Source: JAJDXW01 sp965243335
Lineage (GTDB): Bacteria; Pseudomonadota; Gammaproteobacteria; HK1
Length of the DNA stretch: 64,000 bases
Assembly: GCA_965243335.1 (NCBI GenBank)
Contig: OZ251545.1
Location: 3,968,001 to 4,032,000, forward strand
Direction: 5' to 3'
The notes beneath the pieces were generated by a model. The model was not told where the DNA came from and did not search any database. It saw only the letters and a list, made by a program, of their open reading frames with translations. Of the stretch, positions 26,577 to 35,652 are shown one piece after another; the first letter of the stretch is position 1, and each line of letters begins with the position of its first letter. Made by a program: the position numbers and the translations under genes.

Positions 26577-26760
26577 TCCTGGGAACGCGGGTGTCTCGCC
26601 CACCTTCGTCATTCCCGCGAAAGCGGGAATCCATGTGTCCTGGGAACGCGGGCGTCCCGCCCGCATTCTCGGCCGTATCCGCTCGTTGCTGCCTTGCCAT
26701 CCGCATGCGGGCGGGACACAAGCGTTCCCAGGACGCGCCTGCGAGAGGTGCGCCTGGCGA
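26577..26760. repeat. Composite REP cluster (families A, B and C)
   Basis: In order: a left arm of family A (26577-26604), family B palindrome (ATTCCCGCGAAAGCGGGAAT, about 26611-26630), a second left arm of A (26638-26666), the inverted right arm (26705-26733), and family C (CGCGCCTGCGAGAGG, from 26735). The cluster at 43364-43533 contains the same blocks in nearly the same arrangement. Confidence 0.8.
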
Positions 26761-26845
26761 TCTGGCCCGGATGGGCACGTTCCAGCTCGACAGGCAGGCC
26801 GACGACTCGTCGGCGACAGCGCGCCGTGGGCCGCCGCCGGCCGGA

Positions 26846-27253
26846 TCAGGCGCCGCGGCCGCTGCCCCCTCCGCCCCCGTCGCGGGCGGTGACCTCGATC
26901 TCGATCTTCATCCGGGGGTCCACGAGCTGGGCGATGACGAACGTGTTCGCGGGGCGCACGTCGCGGCAGTACTCGCCGATGACGTCGATGGTCTGCTCGT
27001 AGTACGCGCGGTCGGCGGCGTAGATCACGATCCGGACCACGTCCCGGAACGTGGAGTTCAGCTCCTCCAGCGCCCAATGGATGTTGCGGAACGCCTGGTG
27101 GGTCTGCTCGACGACGTCGTCGGAGATGGTGTGGTTCACGTAGTCGAAGCCCACGCAGCCGGAGACGAACACCATGTCGCCGTCCCGCACGCCCCGCGCG
27201 TAGCTGCCCCGCTCCTCGAAGCGCGAGCCGGTGAAGAAACGCTCTCGGGCCAT
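26846..27253 (-). CDS. RidA family protein, 135 aa
   Basis: Member of the YjgF/YER057c/UK114 (RidA) family. The family features are GDMVFVSGCVGFD, then a helix and strand around VVRIVIYAAD, and the closing strand QLVDPRMKIEIEVTA. The usual RidA arginine that binds the carboxylate would fall near the NTFVIAQLVDP strand; instead of a typical R-x-A-V-x-V it reads NTFVIAQL. This may be a non-deaminase subgroup. It is the last gene of the minus-strand cluster and is followed by the REP cluster. Confidence 0.88.
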   Translation of the reverse strand: MARERFFTGSRFEERGSYARGVRDGDMVFVSGCVGFDYVNHTISDDVVEQTHQAFRNIHWALEELNSTFRDVVRIVIYAADRAYYEQTIDVIGEYCRDVRPANTFVIAQLVDPRMKIEIEVTARDGGGGGSGRGA

Positions 27254-27288
27254 CGCCGCCTCCTCCTCGTTCTCGGTTCGGTCCCGGT

Positions 27289-27762
27289 TCAGTAAGGGGC
27301 GCCGTTCCGGCGGACGAACCGGTCGCCCCGGCGCAGCATGTCGACGTCGGGATAGTCGACGTCGTCGTTCGGCGGGCGGTCCCCGACTTCGAGGTAGACC
27401 ACGTCCGCCTCCGTCCGGTTGACGAGATGGTGGCCGTCCGCCTTGCCGGCCGGGAATCCCGCGGCCATGCCCGGCCCGAGGGTCTGCTCCCCCGCATCGG
27501 TGATCAGGGTCGCCTCGCCCTCGACGACGTAGACGAACTCGTCCTGGCGGGAGTGCCAGTGCCGCTGCGAGGAGGCGGTTCCGGGCGGGAGGGTCACGAG
27601 GTTGACCCCGAACGCCCGGAGGCCCAGCGCGTCCCCGACCCGGCGCTTCGCCCGCGCCGCGCAGGCCGCGTCGAATTCCGGGGGATAGGTCGTGCCCCGG
27701 GTCACATCGACCGTGGCCGGGTCCAGCGCGGGCGGTGCGGGTCGGTGGTGGTCCTTCGCCAT
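27289..27762 (-). CDS. Cupin-domain protein, 157 aa
   Basis: Single cupin. The first motif is RHWHSRQDEFVYVVEGEATL (metal-binding His, His, Glu) and the second is GKADGHHLVNRTEADVVYLE. The ATG at 27762 follows a near-perfect GGAGGTGAA Shine-Dalgarno, so I reject the ATG six codons upstream. Substrate unknown. It lies 35 bases before the ridA-like gene and 183 bases after the M24 gene, all co-directional. Confidence 0.88.
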   Translation of the reverse strand: MAKDHHRPAPPALDPATVDVTRGTTYPPEFDAACAARAKRRVGDALGLRAFGVNLVTLPPGTASSQRHWHSRQDEFVYVVEGEATLITDAGEQTLGPGMAAGFPAGKADGHHLVNRTEADVVYLEVGDRPPNDDVDYPDVDMLRRGDRFVRRNGAPY

Positions 27763-27945
27763 CGCTTCACCTCCTCTCATGGTGCGGATGCTCGCCCGGG
27801 CGGCGCCGGCGACCCAGGACTTCCACGTTATCGAGACAGTAGAGGACTGTTCCTCGCCCGGCTACCGCGCTGGCCAGGGCGCTGGCCGGGCCGCCCGCGA
27901 TTCCACCCCGCGGAATCGCCAAGCAACCGCGCCAGCAGTCGTCGT

Positions 27946-29235
27946 TCACAGGGGGTCGAAGCCCCAACTGAACAGGGGCCGGCCGCCGTCCGCGCCGACC
28001 GCCACGACCTCCTCCAGCCACGCCCGGTCCCGCTCGCCGCCCGGATAGAAGAGGTGGATCGGCAGGACCATGTTCTCCTCCAGCACCCAGTCGCGGTAGG
28101 GCCGGCCGTCCGGAAGCTGCGTCTCGAAGTCCATGTGGGAGAGGCCGAGCCCGTGGAAGAAGATGAAGGCGCCGTCCGCATCGGCCATCCCCGCCTTGCG
28201 GTAGACCTCGCGGCCCAGCGCGCACAGCTCGCTCACCCGCCGGCCGGGGCGCATCGCCTCCACGAGCGCCTCGCCGACCCGGGCGGTGGCGGCGAGGCGT
28301 TTCGCGCCCTCCGGGGTCGGCTCGCCGCCGACGACCCACGACTTGCCGCCGTCCCAGCAGTAGAGGTCGAGGGTCCCGTGGCAGTCGAACATGACGTGGG
28401 CGCCGAGGGCGACCTCCTCGTCTTCGAGCCCGCTCTGCACCGTCAGGGTGGGGTCGTCGCCGAGGGCGTGGCTCACCACGAGCCCGCCCGGGTCGCGCAC
28501 GAACCCGCCGAGCTCGACCGCGGACACCGCGTAGGCGTGGTTGAGGTCCTGCCGCGTCCAGCCTTCCTCCCAGCGCGCGACGGTGCGCCGGATGGCCTCC
28601 TCGTTGAGGCTCGTCGCGCGCTCGAGCAGCCGGAGCTCCTCCGGGGTCTTGACCGACCGGGCGTGCATCAGCGGGTCGTAGCCGTTGGCGACCTCCACGT
28701 CCGGGAGGCCGAGGCGCCGGCCGAACCCCTCGTCGTCGAAGCCGACCCGCCCCCGGTCGAGCCCCAGATCGCGCATCGCGGCCCGCACCTGCTCGCCGCT
28801 GTCGAAGCGGTAGGCGGCGCGCGCCCGCTCCACCCAGTCGATCCCGGCCGCCGAGCGCGGGATGTGGGCGTCGACGTCGCCCGGCCGGGGCGGGAGGTCC
28901 ATCGACGACATCACCGACCGGCAGGGCCGGACGTCCTTCACCCAGGTCGGCTGGTGGAGGGGGGTGGCGAGGTAGTAGTCGGCGAGCGCCAGAATCGGGT
29001 GCTCGGGCGCGCGCCGGGCCAGGACCACGGTGTAGGGCCGCGGCTCGTCGGCCTTGTGGGCGACGCCGTTGAAGCTCGTCAGGTAGAACACGTTGAGCGG
29101 GGTGGTGGCGACGATCCCGTCGAGGCCCCGCGCCTCCATGCCGGCGAGGAGCCGGTCCAGGTTGCAGAGGCGCTCCGGCAGCCGCTGCCGCCCGAACGCG
29201 GGGCCGTGCTTCGCCCGTGCGGTGGTCGTCGTCAT
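27946..29235 (-). CDS. M24 family metallopeptidase / creatinase-like hydrolase, 429 aa
   Basis: Two-domain Xaa-Pro/creatinase fold. The N-terminal domain has GIVATTPLNVFYLTSFNG. The C-terminal pita-bread domain carries candidate metal or catalytic residues: VMFDCHGTLDLYCWDGGKSW, FFHGLGLSHMDFE, LEENMVLPIHLF and the final LEEVVAV. The usual D-x-G-G-E metal motif is modified, so it could be a non-peptidase hydrolase such as a creatinase or DMSP-lyase-like enzyme. It is the second gene of the LLM-led cluster. Confidence 0.87.
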   Translation of the reverse strand: MTTTTARAKHGPAFGRQRLPERLCNLDRLLAGMEARGLDGIVATTPLNVFYLTSFNGVAHKADEPRPYTVVLARRAPEHPILALADYYLATPLHQPTWVKDVRPCRSVMSSMDLPPRPGDVDAHIPRSAAGIDWVERARAAYRFDSGEQVRAAMRDLGLDRGRVGFDDEGFGRRLGLPDVEVANGYDPLMHARSVKTPEELRLLERATSLNEEAIRRTVARWEEGWTRQDLNHAYAVSAVELGGFVRDPGGLVVSHALGDDPTLTVQSGLEDEEVALGAHVMFDCHGTLDLYCWDGGKSWVVGGEPTPEGAKRLAATARVGEALVEAMRPGRRVSELCALGREVYRKAGMADADGAFIFFHGLGLSHMDFETQLPDGRPYRDWVLEENMVLPIHLFYPGGERDRAWLEEVVAVGADGGRPLFSWGFDPL

Positions 29236-29320
29236 CTTCGCCTCCTCCCTTCGGTGGGCCGGGGCCGTGCGGGGCGCGGCGGCACCGCCGTGCCCGCCCC
29301 ATCGGCGCCCCGGAGCTATT

Positions 29321-30514
29321 TCACGCCGCGGAGCGCTGCGCGGCGGGCGCCGCCTCGCGCCCGTCCCGGAACGCCGGCATCACCTCCGCCGCGAACCGCT
29401 CGAGCTGCTCGACCATCACCGCCTCGGGGGTGCCCATGCTCGACTGCACGTTCACCGCCTCGAGCCCTGGGAACTGCTCCTCGAGCCGCCGGAGGTAGTC
29501 GATCATCTCCTCCGCGGTCCCGCAGAACCATGAGCGCGACCGCATCTGCCGGTCGATGGTCGGGAGCCCGGCCTCGGCCCAGCCGCCCCGCCCGGCGACC
29601 GCCGCCAACTGCTCGTCCGTGAGCCCCCGGAAGAAGCCGAGGGGGGCGAACATCTTCGCGTGCTCCTCGTAGAACGGGGTCGCCTCGCGCACCGCCTGCT
29701 CGCGGCTGTCGGCGAGGTGGAAGTTGATGCCCACGCAGATCCCTTCGCCGAGCTCCGCCTCGACGCCGGCCCGGGCGAGCGCGTCGCGGTAGCCCACCAC
29801 CGGCCCTTCGCCGAGGAGGGCGGAGCCGCCGCCGACGATGCCCTGGATGCCGTGCTTCACCATGAAGTCGAGGCCGCGCGGGCTCGCGCTCACGATCGGC
29901 TGCCAGCACTCGACGGGGAGGCGCGCGGGGCGCGGCACCAGGGTGAGGTCCTCCAGCTCGTAGCCCCGGTAGGGTACCTTCGGAGGAAGGTCGTAGTGCT
30001 TGCCGTGGTGCGAGAAACGCTCGTGGTTGAACGCCTTGAAGATGATCTCGACCTGCTCCTCGAAGAGCTCCCGGTTCTCGTCCTGGTCCATCATGATCCC
30101 GCCCAGGGTCTCGACCTCGCGGGTGTGGTAGCCGCGCCCCACCCCGAAGATCACCCGCCCGCCGGTGAGGATGTCGGCGGTCGCGTAGTCCTCGGCGAGC
30201 CGGAGCGGATGCCACATCGGGCAGATGTTGAACCCGCACCCGACCCGAAGGCGCTCCGTCACGTGCGCGAGATGGACGGCCACCATCGGGATGTTGGGCA
30301 CGCACTCGTAGCCTTCGTGCTGGAAGTGGTGCTCGGCGAGCCAGAGAGCGTCGTAGCCGAGCCGGTCCATGGTCCGCGCGAGCGCCTCGGTCTTGGAGAA
30401 GACCGTCATGAGGTGCTCGTTCGGGTAGCGCCGCTCGTTGGCGGGGGTCGCGTCCTGCCCCATGTCGCCGAGATCGACGTGGCCCGCGTAGAGCGACGAG
30501 AAGCTGGTGATCAT
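29321..30514 (-). CDS. LLM class flavin-dependent oxidoreductase, 397 aa
   Basis: Bacterial luciferase-like TIM barrel. Features include GYDALWLAEHHFQHEGYECV, RLRVGCGFNICPMWHPLRLA, and the flavin-contact region GGRVIFGVGRGYHTREVE. The family uses FMN (or F420) supplied by a reductase to oxidise small organic substrates. It is the first gene of a co-directional set with M24, cupin and RidA proteins, which reads like a short catabolic pathway for a nitrogenous or heterocyclic compound. The pathway is inferred from context only. Confidence 0.9.
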   Translation of the reverse strand: MITSFSSLYAGHVDLGDMGQDATPANERRYPNEHLMTVFSKTEALARTMDRLGYDALWLAEHHFQHEGYECVPNIPMVAVHLAHVTERLRVGCGFNICPMWHPLRLAEDYATADILTGGRVIFGVGRGYHTREVETLGGIMMDQDENRELFEEQVEIIFKAFNHERFSHHGKHYDLPPKVPYRGYELEDLTLVPRPARLPVECWQPIVSASPRGLDFMVKHGIQGIVGGGSALLGEGPVVGYRDALARAGVEAELGEGICVGINFHLADSREQAVREATPFYEEHAKMFAPLGFFRGLTDEQLAAVAGRGGWAEAGLPTIDRQMRSRSWFCGTAEEMIDYLRRLEEQFPGLEAVNVQSSMGTPEAVMVEQLERFAAEVMPAFRDGREAAPAAQRSAA

Positions 30515-30733
30515 CGCGTTCCTCCTCGAGTCCCGTGCGGGGCGCCGGCCCCGGGTCCGGCCGCGCCCCCATGGCGGAAACCTACCATGCCCGCCCGGCG
30601 CCCGCTATCGCACCCATCACGCGCGGGGCTGGAGCCGGGCCTCGCCCTGGCTTCCAGCGGACGGGGATCACCGTGCAGATTCGGGCCTTGTCGCCGCTCC
30701 CGGCCCCGGAGGGCGTGCCCCGGAAGCCGTTGA

Positions 30734-32599
30734 CGAAACAGTCAACACCCGGTTGCGTATCGAGCGGTCCGGGTCGCTCTCGGCCCGATCGACCGAGCCG
30801 AGGTCCACTCCCATTTCAAACGCATCGAGGCAAGCGCGGGCCGCGAGATCCAACGCCTGTACCGGTCCGTCGACGGGGAAGGAAAGCCGTGCCAGGTCCT
30901 CTACTTCTTCTGGGTGAAGGTCCTGCCATGCCCCCGTTGCGGAGACCGCGTCGACCTCTTCCCCAACTACGTCTTCGCGTCCCATGCCGACAAGGCCCGC
31001 CACCCGGAAGCGATGGTGGTTTGCCCGGATTGCGGCGGCGTGTCGTCGTGCCGTTACGATGCGAGGGCCGTCACCTGTCCATGCGGCGCGAAGTTCGATC
31101 CGCGGGCCGGGTCCGCGCGGCGCACGACGGCCGTATGCCGCCGTTGCGCACACGAGTTTCCGATAGCGAGAACGGCCGCGGCCGCCGGCGAGCCTCCCGG
31201 CCACCGCATGTACGCCAAGCTCGTCCTTCGCGCCGACGGCGCCAAGGAGTATCTGCCGGCGACCGGCGAGGACCTGCGCGCCTTCGAGGCGGCGCGCGGG
31301 CGCTTCGGGGAGATGGCGCCGGCGATTCCCGCCGTGCCGATAGAAGACGGATACAACACCAGGCAGATCCTCAACTACGGATACCGTTTCTGGCACGAGC
31401 TGTTCAACGATCGCCAGCTTCTCTCCCTCACGATCCTCGCGTCCTCGATCCGGGAGCTCCCCGAAGGCGGCGCCCGCGACGCGCTGTCGCTGCTGTTCTC
31501 CGGCGCGCTCGAATTCAACAACATGTTCGCTTCCTACAAGGGAGAAGGGACGGGCGCCGTGCGCCATATGTTCTCCCACCACATCCTGAAGCTGGAGAGG
31601 ATGCCCATCGAGGCGAACCCGTGGGGCACGCCGAAGAGCTCCGGCGCCTTCTCGACCCTGTACAGGAGCCGGCTCCTGCGGGCGCTGGACTACCGGGAGG
31701 CGCCCTTCGAGCTCGCGGTGGAGTACAAGGGAGCGCGGAAGTCGGGCCGGAAGGTCTTCGGCGCGAGCCCGCCCATGGGCGGGCCGATCTCGAACCGATA
31801 CCCGAAGGCCGGGCTGAAGCCGGGGGCGGCCTGCCTGTCCTGCGGCGATTCGGCGAGGACGGACCTCCCCGACAAGAGCGTCGACCTCGTGATGACCGAT
31901 CCCCCGTTCTTCGACAACGTCCACTACTCCGAGCTGGCGGATTTCTTCTTCGCATGGCAGCAGCTCCATTTTCCGAAGGGAACCCGGAGGCGCAACACGA
32001 CCCGACGCCCGGAGGAAGTGCAGGACACCGATGCGGATCGCTTCGCCGGGAAGCTGAAGGGGGTCTTCCGGGAATGCAACCGGGTGCTTCGCGACCAGGG
32101 CCTGCTCGTGTTCAGCTACCACCATTCGAGAGAGAGCGGATGGATCGCCGTCTCCGAGGCGGTGCTGGGCGCGAGGTTCTCGATCGTCCAGTCCCACCCC
32201 GTGAAGTCGGAGATGTCGGTGGCGGCGCCGAAGAACCAGGCCAGGCAGCCCATCGACATCGACGTACTGATCGTCTGTCGAAAGCGGGAAGCGGACCTGC
32301 GGGAGCGCAGGACCGACGAGGCCGCGTTCGATACGGCGGTCGGAATCGGTATCGAACGGGTTCAGCGGTTCAACGCGTCTGGACGAAGGCTGTCGCGGAA
32401 CGATGTACGGGTCGTCCTGTCGAGCCATTTGCTGGTCGAACTGAGCCCGGGCAGGAGCGCGTGCGAAGCTCGCCGCAGTCTGGAATTGCTGCTGCCGAAG
32501 ATGGACCGATTGATCGACGACGTATGGCGTGCGCAAGCCGTCCAATCTCCCTCACGCCGGACGGCGCCGGGGTCGGGACCGGAGCAACTTTCTACCTGA
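30734..32599 (+). pseudogene. N-terminally truncated adenine-specific DNA methyltransferase (zinc-ribbon type)
   Basis: The frame opens after a TGA at 30731 and at once reads conserved-looking sequence (QHPVAYRAVRVALGPIDRAE, then VLYFFWVKVLPCPRCGD), with no ATG. A GTG at 30914 could start a 561-aa product. Visible are zinc-ribbon cysteine pairs (CPRC, CPDC, CPCG, CRRC) and the catalytic motif LVMTDPPFFDNVHYSELADF. In this large methyltransferase type the SAM-binding motif precedes the zinc ribbon, and that part is missing. The C-terminus ends inside the MITE-like element at 32594-32781. Probably inactive. Confidence 0.75.
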
Positions 32600-32781
32600 T
32601 TACGTACAAGGCTCAGCTTGCGATCCCGGATCGACGAAAATCCGGGCACAGGCCCCGCGAAAGCCCGTCATTCCCGCGAAAGCGGGAATCCACTTCAATC
32701 AGGAGTCCCTGGATTCCCGCTTTCGCGGGAATGACGGGTTGAAAACCATTCCATTCACCTGAGCTTTGTACATAATCAGGT
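32594..32781. mobile_element. MITE-like element, 188 bp
   Basis: Terminal inverted repeats of 23 bp (32594-32616 and 32759-32781) match at 21 positions and contain GTACAA. Nested inside is a second inverted pair built from REP family B (about 32664-32692 and 32710-32738; core ATTCCCGCGAAAGCGGGAAT). There is no coding capacity. The left end provides the stop codon of the truncated methyltransferase ORF. Confidence 0.7.
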
Positions 32782-32909
32782 TCGATGATGCTCTCCACGA
32801 CCTCGGCCCGACGCTCCGCGTCCGCGAGACGGTCCCACACCACGCGAAGCCGAGGATCGAACCCGCGCCCCGCCCGGCGGCGCGTCACGCCCGGCGCTCC
32901 CTGCGGCCG

Positions 32910-33449
32910 CTACCGCGCCGCCTCGGCGAAGGCGGGCCGCAGGGAATCCGCCCACACGCAGTGGCCCGCGTTGTGCGCCCCGAGGATGGTGAGGAGGAGG
33001 GCTTCTTCCTCCCCCGCGTTGCGGAACCCGCGCAGGACCCCGTCCGGCACGACGACCCCGTCGAAGGGCTCCAGGACGACGGATTCCCGCCCGTCGTCCC
33101 CCCAGTAGACCTCCCACCGGCCGGTCAGCGCGACGAAGGTCTCCTCCGAGCCGTGGCTGTGCAGGGCCGCGCCGTTCCCGGGCGGCGCCTTCACGAAGTC
33201 GATGTGGTAGTTCACCGCCTCCTCGACCGCGGTGCCCTCGAGCTGCTCGTCGTCCGCCCCGCCCCCGAGCGCGCTGTAGAGGATGCGGACGTGTCCGGGC
33301 AGGGTGCAGTCCAGGAAGGCGCGGGGAGACGGGACCAACTTGCGGAACCGCCATACCCGGCCTTCCATCTCCGCCCGCCGGATCGGCTTCGACCTCCCGA
33401 ACCAGGCCCCGGACGCCGGGTCGAACCGGAGATCGCGCTCGTTTCTCAT
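32910..33449 (-). CDS. Cupin-domain protein, 179 aa
   Basis: Cupin with the motif NGAALHSHGSEETFVALTGR (His, His and Glu ligands) followed by GVVVPDGVLRGFRNAGEEEA. The frame is open much further upstream, but homology-like sequence begins at the ATG at 33449 (MRNERDLRFDP). It follows the sugar-type permease genes on the same strand after about 210 bases, so it may serve the same uptake and use pathway. Substrate unknown. Confidence 0.85.
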   Translation of the reverse strand: MRNERDLRFDPASGAWFGRSKPIRRAEMEGRVWRFRKLVPSPRAFLDCTLPGHVRILYSALGGGADDEQLEGTAVEEAVNYHIDFVKAPPGNGAALHSHGSEETFVALTGRWEVYWGDDGRESVVLEPFDGVVVPDGVLRGFRNAGEEEALLLTILGAHNAGHCVWADSLRPAFAEAAR

Positions 33450-33658
33450 GGTCTCGCTCCTCTGGACTCCTCGGGGAAGGATCATCTTCGCATTCATTCG
33501 GGTCGAGCCCCGCCGTCGCTCGCTCGCGGGGCTCGATCCCGTCCGGGAAACGCCTTCTTCCCCGGAGGAGACCGGCTGCGGCGGCCCGCGGGCGCCGCCG
33601 CGAGGCGTTGCCCGGCCCCCGGCCACGCCCCGGCCGCGCGACCCCCGACCGCCCGGCC

Positions 33659-34522
33659 TCAGCCCTTCACCGCGCCCGCGGTCATGCCGGCGATGATCTG
33701 CCGCGCGGCGAAGAAGGTGAAGACGAGCGGCGGGATCACGATGAGGGTTCCCATCGCCATGATGCGCCCCCACTCGACCCCGGTGTCGGTGATGAAGCCG
33801 GCCGCCCCCACCGGGAGGGTGCGGGTGTTCCGCCCGGTCAGCAGGAGCGCGAGGACGAACTCGTTCCAGGCGATGCGGAAGGCGAAGATCCCGGCGACCG
33901 CGTAGCCCGACTTCATGAGCGGCAGCAGCACCCGCCAGAACACCTGCCACGCGGTGGCGCCGTCGACGATCGCCGCCTCCTCGATCTCCATCGGGATCTG
34001 CTTGTAGAAGCCGAACAGGAGCCAGATCGCGAAGGGCAGGTTGAGGGCGGTGTAGAAGAAGGTCAGCACCGCGAGGTCGTTCTTCAGGCTGAACATGGTC
34101 ACCATCGCGAACGCCGGCACGGCGAGGACCGCCGGGGGCACCATGCGCACCAGCAGGGTCGTGTTGGCGACGAAGCGCCGCCCCCGGAACTCCGAGCGGG
34201 CGAGGGCGTAGGCGCACAGCCCGCCGAAGAAGAGGGTGAAGAAGGTGGACGCGGCGGCGACGATGACCGAGTTCACGAGGTAGCGGTCGAACTTGCCGCG
34301 GGTCAGGATGTACTCGTAGTTGTCGAGGGTCGGGAAGAAGAAGAACCAGACCGGGCGGCCGTCGAAGATGAGGACCTCGTTCTTGAACGACGTGCCGACC
34401 ATCACCCAGATCGGGACGAGGCAGAGCGCGGCCAGGAAGACGAGGCCGGCGTAGCGGCCCCACGTCCCGACGGTCCCGGCGGCCCCGGCGGGGAGGCTCC
34501 CGCCGCCGCGCCGCTCAGACAT
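33659..34522 (-). CDS. Carbohydrate ABC transporter permease (MalG/UgpE-like), 287 aa
   Basis: Six-helix permease of the CUT1 type. The first helix is GLVFLAALCLVPIWVMVGTS. The EAA loop is PMEIEEAAIVDGATAWQVFW, and the C-terminal helix ends with FFAARQIIAGMTAGAVKG, typical of MalG-like proteins. The start at 34522 overlaps the stop of the upstream permease by 8 bases. No ATPase gene (MalK/UgpC) is in the cluster, so it probably uses a shared ATPase from elsewhere. Confidence 0.92.
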   Translation of the reverse strand: MSERRGGGSLPAGAAGTVGTWGRYAGLVFLAALCLVPIWVMVGTSFKNEVLIFDGRPVWFFFFPTLDNYEYILTRGKFDRYLVNSVIVAAASTFFTLFFGGLCAYALARSEFRGRRFVANTTLLVRMVPPAVLAVPAFAMVTMFSLKNDLAVLTFFYTALNLPFAIWLLFGFYKQIPMEIEEAAIVDGATAWQVFWRVLLPLMKSGYAVAGIFAFRIAWNEFVLALLLTGRNTRTLPVGAAGFITDTGVEWGRIMAMGTLIVIPPLVFTFFAARQIIAGMTAGAVKG

Positions 34523-35465
34523 CGGACTTCTCGTTCATCGGGTTGCCGTAGGCGAGGATGGCGAAGCTGAGCGCGAAGACGATGACGATGAGCAGCACCG
34601 CGATGGCGGACGCATACCCGAGGAGCTGCGCGTCGAAGGCCCGGTTGTAGATGTGGAGCGAGAGCAGCTCGGTCGCCCGCCCCGGCCCGCCGCCGGTCAT
34701 GATGTACATGACCTCGAGGGCCCGGAAGACGTCGATGAGGCGCATCAGGAGGGCGATGACGAGGATGGACCGGATCATCGGCAGCTTGACGAGGAACGTC
34801 TGCTGCCACCAGTTGGCGCCGTCGATGCGGGAGGCTTCCAGCACCTCGGAGGGGAGCGCCTGCAGGCCCGCGATGACGATGATGAAGATGAAGGGGGTCC
34901 ACTGCCAGACGTCGGTGAGGACGATGGCGAAGAACGCGAGGTCCGGCGCCCCGAGCCAGACCTGCGGCTCGATCCCGAACCAGAGGCCGAGGTAGTAGTT
35001 GATCCAGCCGACCCGCGCGTCGAACAGGTACCGCCAGATGAGGCCGACCACGACCGGGGACACCATGAGCGGCAGGATGAAGATGGTGCGGAAGACGCTC
35101 GCCCCCCGGATCGGCTTCTCGAGCATGAGCGCGAGGGCCACCCCGAGCGCCATCTCGATGACGATGGTCCAGAACCCGAAGCGGAGGGTCACCCAGAGCG
35201 ACTCGCGGACGTCGGGGTCGCCCAGCATCCGGACGTAGTTGGCGAGCCCGACGTTCTCCGCCTTCGAGAACGGGGTCGCGATCTTCCAGTCGAAGAACGA
35301 GAGGTAGAGGGCGTCCGCGACCGGATAGACGAGCCCCGCGGCCATCACCAGGACGGCCGGCAGGATGAACCAGTAGGGGGTCAGCGCCCGCGCGTCGAGG
35401 CGGCGCGGCCGGGGGCGCGCGGGAAGCCGGCCGGGAAGGCGACCGGCGGCGGCGGATGCGCTCAT
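34515..35465 (-). CDS. Sugar ABC transporter permease (MalF/UgpA-like), 316 aa
   Basis: Partner permease. The first helix is YWFILPAVLVMAAGLVYPVA and the EAA loop is LPSEVLEASRIDGANWWQQT. The last transmembrane segment is followed by a short tail (YGNPMNEKSDV). The first 28 residues are Arg/Pro/Ala-rich. It lies 187 bases after the binding-protein gene, a GC-rich gap without a recognised element, and overlaps the next permease. Confidence 0.92.
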   Translation of the reverse strand: MSASAAAGRLPGRLPARPRPRRLDARALTPYWFILPAVLVMAAGLVYPVADALYLSFFDWKIATPFSKAENVGLANYVRMLGDPDVRESLWVTLRFGFWTIVIEMALGVALALMLEKPIRGASVFRTIFILPLMVSPVVVGLIWRYLFDARVGWINYYLGLWFGIEPQVWLGAPDLAFFAIVLTDVWQWTPFIFIIVIAGLQALPSEVLEASRIDGANWWQQTFLVKLPMIRSILVIALLMRLIDVFRALEVMYIMTGGGPGRATELLSLHIYNRAFDAQLLGYASAIAVLLIVIVFALSFAILAYGNPMNEKSDV

Positions 35466-35652
35466 GGGCGGCGCGGAGGGCGGCGAGCCGGCGGCGGACG
35501 GGGAAGTTGGATCGGGGCGCGGACGGGGACGGGGACAGCGGGCGGGAACGGCGGACGGAGGAGCCGGGACCCGCCGGCCCCGCCTCCCCCGCCGCGCCGG
35601 GGGCTCCCTTGCCCGCCCCTGGCCTCTCCCGGCCCGTTCCCGGCCTGCCGGC

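Noticed and set aside
23655..27497. A 1280-codon minus-strand frame
   Set aside because: It crosses RadC, the antisense of the binding-protein gene, a terminator and RidA in wrong frames; it is a product of high GC, not a gene.
30668..32545. A 625-codon frame antisense to the DNA methyltransferase remnant
   Set aside because: The plus strand carries the recognisable zinc ribbon and DPPF motif; the antisense has no family pattern.
32613..32888. Minus-strand ORF containing DPRLRVVWDRLADAERRA
   Set aside because: Only about 25 residues look natural and the rest runs through the MITE-like element; too little to call a gene.
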